Position numbers and translations under genes: made by a program | Assembly (NCBI GenBank): GCA_030628225.1 | Contig: DAOVRJ010000057.1 | Location: forward strand, 1 to 11,428 | DNA length: 11,428 bases | Direction: 5' to 3' | Source: Candidatus Zixiibacteriota bacterium | GTDB taxonomy: Bacteria; SM23-81 | The notes under the pieces: generated by a model | What the model was told of the DNA's origin: nothing | The model's database searches: none | Seen by the model: the letters and a program-made list of their open reading frames with translations, nothing else | In this document: piece by piece, positions 1-7,596 of the stretch | How the letters are laid out: every line of letters starts with the position of its first letter | Position numbering within the stretch: position 1 is the stretch's first letter

Positions 1-6
1 GCAGGA

Positions 7-30
7 TACCGCCGCTCGTGAGCGGGGGTA
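7..30. repeat. Imperfect 24-base palindrome (hairpin)
   Basis: TACC, a mismatched G, CCGCTC, a 2-base loop, GAGCGG, a mismatched G, GGTA. The GC-rich core would form a stable hairpin. It is followed only by a broken T-rich stretch on the plus strand. It could be a weak terminator for a gene left of the window or an operator, and I cannot tell which. Confidence 0.4.
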
Positions 31-84
31 ATTCACTTTAATTCTATTCTATCATAAATGCAAAAAATTGTCAAGTGTTTATCT

Positions 85-110
85 CCTTTTTTTAAGCCTT
101 TTTTTAAGCC
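85..110 (+). repeat. Tandem direct repeat, 12-base unit
   Basis: Two adjacent perfect copies of CCTTTTTTTAAG (85-96 and 97-108) followed by CC. Each copy has a seven-T run, so the segment is probably bent or easily melted and prone to slippage. It lies about 190 bases upstream of the sigma-54-like promoter. Confidence 0.6.
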
Positions 111-149
111 TCATATCGGCAAGTCTAGCGTGAATCGCTCCAGCCCCGG

Positions 150-167
150 GTGTACATTCACGTACAC
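150..167. promoter_or_regulatory. Candidate activator-binding palindrome
   Basis: GTGTACATTCACGTACAC is a perfect 6-bp inverted repeat with a 6-base spacer. A further half-site CTGTAC follows at 172-177. Its centre is about 139 bases upstream of the -24 GG of the promoter at 296-311, the usual range for a bacterial enhancer-binding protein site. That it is an operator is inference. Confidence 0.35.
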
Positions 168-295
168 ATCCCTGTACGGTTGGGTTCAACTCTCAGCCGA
201 TATTCTCTTACGACGGAGATACGCAAGTATCCGTTATTTGTCTAATCAAGTGAAAATTAAAGAGTTATGGTTTTGAGGTTATCGTCACTCCCTTT

Positions 296-311
296 TGGCA
301 TGAAGGTTGCC
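296..311 (+). promoter_or_regulatory. Sigma-54 (RpoN) -24/-12 promoter
   Basis: TGGCATGAAGGTTGCC matches the sigma-54 consensus TGGCAYRNNNNTTGCW at every defined position except the last, which is C instead of A or T. The GG (297-298) and GC (309-310) dinucleotides have the required 10-base gap. Transcription would start near 322, ahead of the leader ORF at 349 and the lipoprotein gene at 399. A TTGACA at 320-325 has no -10 box at a workable distance. Confidence 0.7.
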
Positions 312-348
312 CCACATACTTGACAAAAGCGAAGGAAGGTATACGGCC

Positions 349-402
349 ATGAAAATTGAAGTAATCATTCACCTCAACCTCAAAAGGAGGTATGAGACAT
401 GA
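349..402 (+). CDS. Short leader ORF coupled to the lipoprotein gene
   Basis: An ATG at 349 opens a 17-codon frame reading MKIEVIIHLNLKRRYET. Its TGA (400-402) overlaps the ATG of the lipoprotein gene in an ATGA arrangement, the classic geometry for translational coupling. A purine-rich GGAAGG lies 9 bases before the start. The strong AAAAGGAGG that serves the lipoprotein gene lies inside this ORF as its Lys-Arg-Arg codons, so ribosomes crossing the ORF would mask or expose that site. I recognise no regulatory codon run such as repeated Trp, Leu or His, so this is not an obvious amino-acid attenuator. It may be a real leader peptide or chance, and there is no homology evidence. Confidence 0.35.
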   Translation: MKIEVIIHLNLKRRYET

Positions 403-1301
403 AGAAGAAGGGGCTGCAAATCGTGATGGTTGAGTTTCTCGTCTTGGCCGTCTTGTTCGTTCTGGGCGGATGTGGCAAGAGCCAGGGTCCCGTTGGGCCG
501 GACAGCTCGGGGGGTGATGATGCGAGCCTACGTGCCTTCGTGGAGGACAACCCCGACTTGTTCACCTTTGATTTTGATGATGGTTCCCAGGCGAGTCAGA
601 ACTTGAGTCCAGACCAAGCGCTTCTCAAAACCATCGAACCCGTGGCTTTCTGGCGGGAGATCACCGATCGAGAGAGGAATGTCGAGATCCAAATTTTCTA
701 TCCAGGGGGAGACAGCATTCCCTATGCCGAGATGACCATTACCGGCTATATTCAGGGTCTCTTCCACACCGTGACTATGGACAGCGATTACACCAAGGAG
801 ATCGATGATATAGCGGTTCGGTACGCCTATTTCGAGAAGGACAGCGTTGGCGGGCCTTTCCAGGGATGGGAATTGAAGAAGGTTTCTGGGTCGGAGATCG
901 TCTCCAATCCTTGCACCAAGGAGATTCTCAGCGTGCACATATCTTCCAGCAGCGGTCTGGTGGACACCACCATCACAGATGTATCTGACCTATGGTATTT
1001 GGGGGATCTGTTCGTCTTCGATCTGGGGGACAGCATCACCCTGACCGTGGACACCGGCAATCCAGATGATGTGGTCTTTCTGCACGCACCGTTTTTTCAC
1101 CGACATCCTTTCAAGCACATAGGTGGGGGAGTGTTTGAAGGAACCTGGGTGACGGCCGAGGAGCACTTTTCCTCCCGCAGGCCGAGGCATGCGGCCATCG
1201 ATGTCATCGACCATGGCACCATATTTGACGATGAGATGCCTTACGATTCAAGAGCCTGGGGAATGGTTTACTACGTGGGAGAGGGTCCTGAGTTAGAATA
1301 G
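399..1301 (+). CDS. Putative outer-membrane lipoprotein, unknown function
   Basis: I do not recognise this 300-residue protein. Residues 1-24 form a lipoprotein signal peptide: a Lys-rich start, a hydrophobic core and a lipobox LGGC, with Cys25 as the lipidation site. Residue +2 is Gly rather than Asp, which by the E. coli rule favours the outer membrane. A Gly/Ser/Pro/Asp-rich linker (about 26-43) leads to an acidic, aromatic-rich exported domain with no other predicted membrane segment. Alternating hydrophobic stretches from about 100 to 240 suggest beta structure. The start is set by AAAAGGAGG 8 bases upstream. The gene stands alone, behind a sigma-54-like promoter and a coupled leader ORF, and ends in a strong terminator. 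It is therefore probably a regulated single-gene envelope function rather than part of an operon. Confidence 0.75.
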   Translation: MKKKGLQIVMVEFLVLAVLFVLGGCGKSQGPVGPDSSGGDDASLRAFVEDNPDLFTFDFDDGSQASQNLSPDQALLKTIEPVAFWREITDRERNVEIQIFYPGGDSIPYAEMTITGYIQGLFHTVTMDSDYTKEIDDIAVRYAYFEKDSVGGPFQGWELKKVSGSEIVSNPCTKEILSVHISSSSGLVDTTITDVSDLWYLGDLFVFDLGDSITLTVDTGNPDDVVFLHAPFFHRHPFKHIGGGVFEGTWVTAEEHFSSRRPRHAAIDVIDHGTIFDDEMPYDSRAWGMVYYVGEGPELE

Positions 1302-1325
1302 GCAATGCTCAAGGGGTAGATTTCA

Positions 1326-1358
1326 GGCGGGATGAGCTTAGCTCATCCCGCCTTTTTT
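1326..1358 (+). terminator. Rho-independent terminator of the lipoprotein gene
   Basis: GGCGGGATGAGC pairs perfectly with GCTCATCCCGCC around a TTA loop (12-bp stem), followed by six T residues (1353-1358). The T run touches the stop codon of the converging minus-strand gene. On the minus strand the hairpin lacks a matching T run, so it should act mainly on the plus strand. Confidence 0.92.
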
Positions 1359-1950
1359 ATTTTCGGGAAAGATAAGATGAACTTCGGCCGAGACCGAAGG
1401 GGATTTTCTCGGAGATTAAAAAGGCCACCAGGCCCCCCAGCCCCCCGGATAAGGCACCGATGGCGGCTAACAGGATAAGGGGCCGTTGCACGATGCCTCT
1501 CACCAGGGCCACCAGCACGATCCCGATGACGTTTGCGCTCAGGCAGGCCAGAGAAAATCTGCACAGACGGTTGAACTTCGCCTGGCCGGGGATCAGAAAG
1601 ATAAGATCGACGGACATCCCCGGGAGAAGGAAGATAAGACCGGAGAGAAGTCCGTGAATAGGCGTCAGGCCCAGAATGAGAGCCACAATCCCCTGGATGA
1701 AGGCCGTTAGGGTCGCACTTCCGGTTTTCCCCACAATTCCCCTGGCCAGGGCCAGCCACATCATGTACAAACCCCCGAAGAAAACGCCTCCAGGAATAAG
1801 CAAAGCGCCTAATAGAAAACGCGACAGAGGATTTAATAGAGGTTTTATGGCCAGACCCAGGGCGGCTAACAGGGAAATAGCCAGAAAATCTTTCAAGGTG
1901 AAATGACCATCATGAGGTATTGGGCCGGCTGTTCTTCGATTTCGATTCAT
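1357..1950 (-). CDS. ECF transporter S component (substrate-binding membrane subunit)
   Basis: A 197-residue, very hydrophobic protein with five to six membrane segments (roughly 20-40, 50-70, 80-100, 105-125, 130-155, 160-180). After a short basic N-terminus it starts with FTLKDFLAISLLAALGLAIK, the pattern at the start of YkoE-like and other ECF S components. These bind a vitamin or related micronutrient and pass it to the shared EcfT/EcfA module. The middle stretch (around GGLYMMWLALARG) and LLPGMSVDLIF also fit that family. No EcfT or ATPase gene is adjacent, so it probably shares an energising module encoded elsewhere. The substrate cannot be told from sequence. The ribosome-binding site before the ATG is weak, so a start slightly downstream is possible. 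It is divergent from the glycolytic operon. Confidence 0.65.
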   Translation of the reverse strand: MNRNRRTAGPIPHDGHFTLKDFLAISLLAALGLAIKPLLNPLSRFLLGALLIPGGVFFGGLYMMWLALARGIVGKTGSATLTAFIQGIVALILGLTPIHGLLSGLIFLLPGMSVDLIFLIPGQAKFNRLCRFSLACLSANVIGIVLVALVRGIVQRPLILLAAIGALSGGLGGLVAFLISEKIPFGLGRSSSYLSRK

Positions 1951-1993
1951 GGTTTTTCCCAGAGAGGTTCCGATGGGAGATACTGAGAATGTT

Positions 1994-2022
1994 ATGGTAA
2001 GGTTCTGGGCGCTTTATGTCAA
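1994..2022 (-). promoter_or_regulatory. Sigma-70-type promoter of the ECF S component
   Basis: Read on the minus strand, a perfect -35 TTGACA (2022-2017) is followed after 17 bases by TACCAT (1999-1994), which matches four of six -10 positions. It lies about 45 bases upstream of the ATG. I see no riboswitch fold in the short leader. Confidence 0.45.
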
Positions 2023-2076
2023 GCCTTATTTTCGGCGGGCTGGGGACAAGATATTGGAGGATGGAACGATTTTTTC

Positions 2077-2106
2077 TTGACTCTTATGGAGTAAAAAATG
2101 TATATT
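2077..2106 (+). promoter_or_regulatory. Sigma-70-type promoter of the glycolytic operon
   Basis: TTGACT (2077-2082) and TATATT (2101-2106) are separated by 18 bases, each one mismatch from consensus. The predicted start near 2113 gives a leader of about 30 bases before the TTG start at 2144. It is divergent from the promoter at 1994-2022, with about 55 bases between the two -35 boxes. Confidence 0.65.
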
Positions 2107-2143
2107 TGAAGTTCACACTTAAGGGAAATGGAGGTGTATTGTC

Positions 2144-3187
2144 TTGAAAGTTGGAATCTTGACTGGCGGAGGCGATTGCCCGGGGCTTAATGCGGTGATT
2201 CGGGCGGTTACCAGAAAGGCTCTGGATGTATACGGCTATCAGGTGCTGGGCATTTTGGAGGGGTGGCTCGGTCTATTGGAGAAGAAGACGGTTCTTTTAA
2301 CCCATCGGGATATATCGGGCATCTTGCATCGGGGCGGAACAATCCTTAAAACCTCCCGCACAAATCCCCTTCAGTCGCCTAAGCACGTCAGAGATTCCTT
2401 CCAGAACCTCAAAGAGCTAGATGTCGATGCCCTAGTCGTCATCGGCGGCGAAGACACCTTGGGTGTGGCCGGCGAGCTTTTCAAGAGAGGCGTTAATGTT
2501 GTGGGGGTGCCCAAAACCATCGATAACGATCTGTACGGGACTGATTTCACCTTTGGGTTCGACACGGCGGTGAACGTCGCCACTGAGGCCATCGATCGTC
2601 TGCACACCACGGCCGAATCACATAACCGGGTGATGATCGTTGAGGTGATGGGTCGTCATACAGGCTGGATTGCCGTCCAGGCCGGCCTGGCCGGCGGTGC
2701 CGATGTGATCCTCATCCCGGAAAAGCCGCCTGATCTGGATGAGGTATGCGAGTCGATTAAAAAACGGCATAAGAAGGGAAAGGATTTCAGCATCGTAGTG
2801 GTGGCCGAAGGAACGAAGCTGCCCACCCTGAAGAATGAGAATGGCATCTATGTAGTCAGAGATGAGGAAAAAGATGCTTTCGGGCACGTTCACCTGGGTG
2901 GGATCGGGAATGTCCTGGGTCGGGAAATTCACCAGAGAACAGGATTTGATACCCGGGTAACCATTCTTGGCTATCTGCAACGGGGAGGTTCTCCCACGGC
3001 CTTCGACCGAGTGCTGGCCACCCGCTATGGCATAGCGGCCATCGATCTGGTCAAAGAGGGCAACTTCGGCAAGATGGTGGCTTTGAGGGGCAACAAAATC
3101 GTGGCCGTGGATCTGGCCATGGCCACCAAAAAGATCAAAAAAGTGGACGAGAATCTGTATCGAATTGCTCAGGTGTTTTTTGGATAA
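2144..3187 (+). CDS. pfp: 6-phosphofructokinase, pyrophosphate-dependent type (group III)
   Basis: This 347-residue PfkA-family enzyme phosphorylates fructose 6-phosphate to fructose 1,6-bisphosphate. Visible motifs are GGGDCPGLNAVIR (8-20), GGEDTLG (101-107), PKTIDND (123-129, with catalytic Asp127), VEVMGRHTGW (166-175), AEGTK (221-225) and GYLQRGGSPTAFDR (276-289). Two positions decide the phosphoryl donor in this family: ATP enzymes have Gly at 104 and 124, and PPi enzymes have Asp and Lys. This protein has Asp104 and Lys124, matching the Amycolatopsis-type PPi-dependent group III enzymes. The reaction should therefore be reversible (EC 2.7.1.90). Translation starts at a TTG, supported by GGAGGTG seven bases upstream and by the family N-terminus. 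It is first in the operon, 17 bases before the aldolase gene. Confidence 0.93.
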   Translation: MKVGILTGGGDCPGLNAVIRAVTRKALDVYGYQVLGILEGWLGLLEKKTVLLTHRDISGILHRGGTILKTSRTNPLQSPKHVRDSFQNLKELDVDALVVIGGEDTLGVAGELFKRGVNVVGVPKTIDNDLYGTDFTFGFDTAVNVATEAIDRLHTTAESHNRVMIVEVMGRHTGWIAVQAGLAGGADVILIPEKPPDLDEVCESIKKRHKKGKDFSIVVVAEGTKLPTLKNENGIYVVRDEEKDAFGHVHLGGIGNVLGREIHQRTGFDTRVTILGYLQRGGSPTAFDRVLATRYGIAAIDLVKEGNFGKMVALRGNKIVAVDLAMATKKIKKVDENLYRIAQVFFG

Positions 3188-3204
3188 CCACAGGTGGAGG
3201 TGTA

Positions 3205-4128
3205 ATGTCTCTGACGACAAATCTAGAGCTCCAGAAGAAAGCACAGCAGGGGAAGTACGCGGTAGGAGCCTTTAACACAAGCAATCTGGAGATCACCCAG
3301 GCCATCCTGGAGGCCGCCGCGGAGAATAGCTCTCCGGTAATCATAGCCACCTCGCAGAGTGCCATCGAGTATGCCGGGATAGAGACTTTGTCCAACCTGG
3401 TTCGCACCCTGGCCGGACACCTCTCCATTCCAGTGAGCCTTCACCTAGACCATGGAACAGATTATGACATTATCATCGGTTGTCTGCGCCACGGCTGGAC
3501 ATCGGTGATGATCGACGGCTCGCACGCGCCCCTTGAGGAAAATATCGCCATGACCAGGGAGATCGTAAAAGTGGCCCACGCCGCCGGCATCTCGGTGGAG
3601 GCCGAATTGGGCCGGTTGGTGGGTGTGGAGGATCAGATTTCCGTGAAGGCAGAGGATGCTCTTTTGACCGACCCCGATGAGGCGGTCAGGTTTGTGTCCG
3701 AGACGGGTTGCGACACCCTGGCCGTGGCCATTGGAACCTCCCATGGAGCATACAAGTTCAAGGGGGAGGCCAAACTCGATTTTGACAGGTTGAAGGCTAT
3801 CATCCGTAAGGTGGAGGTGCCCCTGGTCCTGCACGGAGCATCTAGCGTAAAGCGAGAGATCGTGGAGAAAGGAACTCAATACGGGGCCAGGCTGCCCGGA
3901 GCCGCCGGCGTTCCCGAGGAGCATATCAGAAAGGCCATTTCTCTGGGTATCACCAAGGTTAACATCGACACCGACCTGCGACTGGCCTTCACCGCCGTCA
4001 CGCGGGAATTTCTTGCACAGCAACCAGAGGTCTTCGATCCCCGCAAGGTATTGGGAGCTGGCCGTCAGGGCATGAAAGAGGTGGTCAAGGAGAAGATCGC
4101 GCTGCTGGGCAGTGTCGGCAAGGCATAG
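3205..4128 (+). CDS. fba: Class II fructose-1,6-bisphosphate aldolase
   Basis: This 307-residue zinc-dependent aldolase reversibly cleaves fructose 1,6-bisphosphate into dihydroxyacetone phosphate and glyceraldehyde 3-phosphate, directly using the product of the upstream phosphofructokinase. Key features are HLDHGTDYD (80-88), with the catalytic Asp82 and zinc ligand His83, the acidic VEAELG strand (131-136), IGTSHGAYK (176-184) with ligand His180, LVLHGASS (207-214) with ligand His210, and the phosphate-binding NIDTDLR (253-259). Length and motifs fit the shorter class IIB form. GatY/KbaY tagatose-bisphosphate aldolases are close relatives, but the glycolytic neighbours favour Fba. The ATG is preceded by GGAGGTG at unusually tight spacing (2 bases), with a further AGG a little upstream. 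Confidence 0.95.
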   Translation: MSLTTNLELQKKAQQGKYAVGAFNTSNLEITQAILEAAAENSSPVIIATSQSAIEYAGIETLSNLVRTLAGHLSIPVSLHLDHGTDYDIIIGCLRHGWTSVMIDGSHAPLEENIAMTREIVKVAHAAGISVEAELGRLVGVEDQISVKAEDALLTDPDEAVRFVSETGCDTLAVAIGTSHGAYKFKGEAKLDFDRLKAIIRKVEVPLVLHGASSVKREIVEKGTQYGARLPGAAGVPEEHIRKAISLGITKVNIDTDLRLAFTAVTREFLAQQPEVFDPRKVLGAGRQGMKEVVKEKIALLGSVGKA

Positions 4129-4160
4129 CAGATGTATCGGCAGTAAATTTGTTATATTGA

Positions 4161-5174
<1,014 letters not shown>

Positions 5175-5185
5175 GGAAAAGGTTT

Positions 5186-6385
5186 ATGCCTAAGCTTAGC
5201 ATCGACGATCTTCATCTTAAGAACAAGCGGGTGCTGACCAGGGTGGATTTCAACGTTCCTCTGGACGAAAACCTAAAGATAACCGATGACCATCGAATTC
5301 GAGCCGCCTTGCCCACTATCGAGAAAATTCTCTCCCAGGGGGGTAAACCCATTCTCATGTCTCACCTGGGTCGGCCCAAAGGGCAGGTACTCCCGGAGAT
5401 GAGCCTCAAACCAGTGGCTGTGAGGTTAGAGAGACTTCTTGGCCACAAGGTGCTTATGGCTGCGGATTGTGTGGGCGCGTCCGTGGAGGATCTGGTGGCG
5501 GGAATGGAGAGGGGACAGGTTGTTCTCCTGGAAAATCTCCGGTTTCACAGGGAGGAGACAGAAAATAACCCTGATTTCGCCCGTCAACTGGCGGTTTTAG
5601 GAGATGTATATGTGAACGATGCTTTTGGTACTGCCCATCGAGCACACGCCTCCACCGATGGGGTGACTCGTTTCTTTCATCAGGCCGCCGCTGGCTGTTT
5701 GATGAAAAGGGAATTGGACTATCTGGGGAAGGCCTTGGCAGCCCCGGCTCGCCCATTCGTGGCCGTTCTCGGCGGGGCTAAGATATCAGGGAAGATCGAG
5801 GTTATCCAGAACTTGATGAACAGCGTGGACGTTTTGCTCATCGGCGGTGGCATGGCCTATACTTTTATGAAGGCCAGCGGTTACCAGATCGGCAGATCCC
5901 TGCTGGAAGCGGACAAGGTGCCTTTGGCTGAGAATATCCTCCGGAAGGCCAGGGATCTGAACCTGGATTTTCAGTTGCCCGTGGATTGCATCGTGGCCAG
6001 GGAGATTGACCAGGATGCCGAGAGTATGGTGGTGAGGGCGGATGAAATTCCCGCGGGCTGGTGTGGCGTGGATATCGGACCGGAGACCATGGAGTTGTTC
6101 GACAAGAAGATCACTGCTGGAAAAACCGTCGTGTGGAACGGCCCCATGGGAGTTTTCGAGATCGAGAAATTCGCCAGAGGCACGCGCGCTATTGCTGAAG
6201 CACTGGTCAAGCTGACCGAATCCGGGGGGGTCACCATTGTGGGGGGAGGGGATTCGGCCGCCGCTCTGGCCCAGGCAGGTCTTGAGGGTCGTTTAAGCCA
6301 TATATCCACGGGAGGTGGTGCTTCCCTGGAATTTCTGGGGGGCAAAGTCCTGCCAGGAGTCGAGGTTCTCACCGAGAAAGGTTGA
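5186..6385 (+). CDS. pgk: Phosphoglycerate kinase
   Basis: This enzyme transfers a phosphate from 1,3-bisphosphoglycerate to ADP, the first ATP-yielding step after Gap. The full 399-residue length shows VDFNVPLD (20-27), SHLGRPKG (59-66), ENLRFH (116-121), NDAFGTAHRAHAS (144-156), GGAKISGK (196-203), and near the C-terminus GPMGVFE, GGGDSAAA and STGGGASLEFL. I place the start at 5186 (MPKLSIDDL) because it matches the family N-terminus and has an AGG/AAGG-rich stretch upstream. An ATG at 5171 overlaps the gap stop as ATGA and would add five residues, but it has no ribosome-binding site. The close spacing implies co-transcription and perhaps coupling with gap. Confidence 0.96.
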   Translation: MPKLSIDDLHLKNKRVLTRVDFNVPLDENLKITDDHRIRAALPTIEKILSQGGKPILMSHLGRPKGQVLPEMSLKPVAVRLERLLGHKVLMAADCVGASVEDLVAGMERGQVVLLENLRFHREETENNPDFARQLAVLGDVYVNDAFGTAHRAHASTDGVTRFFHQAAAGCLMKRELDYLGKALAAPARPFVAVLGGAKISGKIEVIQNLMNSVDVLLIGGGMAYTFMKASGYQIGRSLLEADKVPLAENILRKARDLNLDFQLPVDCIVAREIDQDAESMVVRADEIPAGWCGVDIGPETMELFDKKITAGKTVVWNGPMGVFEIEKFARGTRAIAEALVKLTESGGVTIVGGGDSAAALAQAGLEGRLSHISTGGGASLEFLGGKVLPGVEVLTEKG

Positions 6386-6405
6386 TGCTGCGCAAGGGAG
6401 GAAAG

Positions 6406-7161
6406 ATGCGCCGGGTCATTATCGCTGGCAATTGGAAGATGAATAAAACGAGCACCGAGGCCGTTCAGCTGGTGAAGGAACTGTTAAGCAAGATCTCCGA
6501 TGTGAAAGACGTGGACATGGTTGTCTGCCCGCCCTTTACGAGCTTAGAGTCGGTGGCCTGGGTTTTGGGAGAGGGTTCGGTAAAGATCGGAGCTCAAAAT
6601 ATGCACTGGTCGGAGGGAGGGGCCTACACCGGCGAGGTATCGGCTAAAATGCTCTTGACAATAGGCTGCCAATATGTTATTTTGGGACATTCGGAGAGAA
6701 GAGCTCTTTTCGGAGAATCTAACGCCGATGTCAACAAGAAGCTAAGGGCAGCGCTGGCCACGTCCTTAATTCCCATTGTCTGCGTCGGCGAGAAACTGGA
6801 GGAGCGGGAAAAAGGTCAGACAGAACACATTGTTCGGGATCATGTTCTGGGTGCCTTTGAGGGTTTTTCTGCTGCGCAGCTCCGGCGGGTGATTTTGGCC
6901 TATGAGCCTGTTTGGGCCATCGGGACGGGGAAGACCGCATCGCCGGAACAGGCCAATGAGGTTCATGCTTTTATAAGAAATGTCCTCGAGGACAAATTCG
7001 GTGAGCTCCTGGCTAAAAGTATTAGAATTCAGTATGGCGGCAGCGTGAAACCGGAAAATGCCGCCTCCCTGTTGAGTCAACCTGAGATCGATGGAGCTCT
7101 GGTCGGAGGAGCCAGTCTGGATGCTGAATCCTTCAGCCGAATTATCAAAGCCGTAACTTAG
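6406..7161 (+). CDS. tpiA: Triosephosphate isomerase
   Basis: This 251-residue TIM-barrel enzyme interconverts dihydroxyacetone phosphate and glyceraldehyde 3-phosphate, joining the two aldolase products. Active-site residues are all present: Asn9 and Lys11 in GNWKMNKT, His95 in GHSERR (94-99), Glu167 in YEPVWAIGTGKTA (166-178, which includes the mobile loop), and the phosphate-binding YGGSVKPEN (210-218) and ALVGGASL (231-238). The ATG at 6406 is chosen because GGGAGG lies 4 bases upstream and it gives the standard N-terminus. The frame is open back to a TTG at 6382 overlapping the pgk stop, but that start has no support. secG follows after 10 bases. Confidence 0.97.
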   Translation: MRRVIIAGNWKMNKTSTEAVQLVKELLSKISDVKDVDMVVCPPFTSLESVAWVLGEGSVKIGAQNMHWSEGGAYTGEVSAKMLLTIGCQYVILGHSERRALFGESNADVNKKLRAALATSLIPIVCVGEKLEEREKGQTEHIVRDHVLGAFEGFSAAQLRRVILAYEPVWAIGTGKTASPEQANEVHAFIRNVLEDKFGELLAKSIRIQYGGSVKPENAASLLSQPEIDGALVGGASLDAESFSRIIKAVT

Positions 7162-7171
7162 GGGAAATTCA

Positions 7172-7582
7172 ATGTACGCTTTTTTGATCATTCTCCACGT
7201 TTTAATAGCCCTGGCCTTGATCGTTGCCGTTTTGTTACAATCGGGAAAAGGAACAGGTCTGGCGGGAGCTTTTGGAGGCGGTGGCGGTGCCATGGGGGCT
7301 GTTTTCGGGGGCCGAGGAGCAGCCACGTTTCTCAGTAAGCTCACCACAATTTTTGCCGTTGCTTTCTTCCTCAGTTGTTTGGGGCACAGCCTGCTGGTCT
7401 CTCGCAGGTTTGTTTCCACCACCAGCAGCGTGCTTCAGCAGGATGTCGAGCGTCAACCACAGCAGACTCAGACTGCAGTTCCTTTGGTTCCACTGACTCC
7501 GCCTCCCGTTCAACAATCGACCGGGGAGACTGAGAAGGGCACGGCGCCCGCGCCTTCGCCGGAAGATGCTGGTGGCCAGTGA
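7172..7582 (+). CDS. secG: Preprotein translocase subunit SecG
   Basis: SecG is the small non-essential subunit of the SecYEG protein-export channel in the inner membrane. The 136-residue protein has two membrane segments (about 3-22 and 50-72) joined by a Gly-rich loop with the typical LLQSGKGTGLAGAFGG pattern. After residue 75 comes a low-complexity tail of about 60 residues rich in Gln, Thr, Pro and Glu, longer than the core requires and probably cytoplasmic and disordered. The tpiA-secG order is found in many bacteria. The ribosome-binding site (GGGGA) overlaps the tpiA stop, so co-transcription and possibly coupling are likely. It sits just before a tRNA-Leu gene. Confidence 0.92.
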   Translation: MYAFLIILHVLIALALIVAVLLQSGKGTGLAGAFGGGGGAMGAVFGGRGAATFLSKLTTIFAVAFFLSCLGHSLLVSRRFVSTTSSVLQQDVERQPQQTQTAVPLVPLTPPPVQQSTGETEKGTAPAPSPEDAGGQ

Positions 7583-7596
7583 TTGTCTGTGGGTGT

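Larger units (their letters stand above)
1..295. other. Long upstream intergenic region rich in inverted repeats
   Basis: No convincing gene lies here. The one longer reading frame, from 58 to 276, has no ribosome-binding site and crosses the repeats. Visible structures are an imperfect palindrome at 7-30, a tandem repeat at 85-110, an 8-bp inverted pair ATATCGGC (113-120) and GCCGATAT (196-203), a small inverted repeat AGCG/CGCT (127-139), the GTGTAC/GTACAC palindrome (150-167), and a hairpin at 213-234 (ACGGAGATAC and GTATCCGT around GCAA, with a 2-base bulge). The 8-bp pair encloses the palindrome. I infer that the region is regulatory DNA for the sigma-54-like promoter just downstream. 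Confidence 0.5.

Noticed and set aside
58-276. 72-codon plus-strand frame in the first intergenic region
   Set aside because: No ribosome-binding site, composition unlike the real genes, and it crosses a tandem repeat and several inverted repeats upstream of a promoter.
320-345. TTGACA with a downstream TATACG as a sigma-70 promoter for the lipoprotein gene
   Set aside because: The spacer is only 14 bases, too short for sigma-70; the sigma-54-like element just upstream explains the region better.
528-938. Long minus-strand frame inside the lipoprotein gene
   Set aside because: Shadow of a plus-strand gene that has a good ribosome-binding site, signal peptide and terminator.
2618-3244. 208-codon minus-strand frame opposite pfp
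   Set aside because: Antisense to a clear enzyme with intact motifs; no family features or start signals of its own.
6766-7422. 218-codon minus-strand frame across tpiA and secG
   Set aside because: Antisense to two well-supported genes; composition is what reversed Gly- and Ala-rich coding sequence gives.
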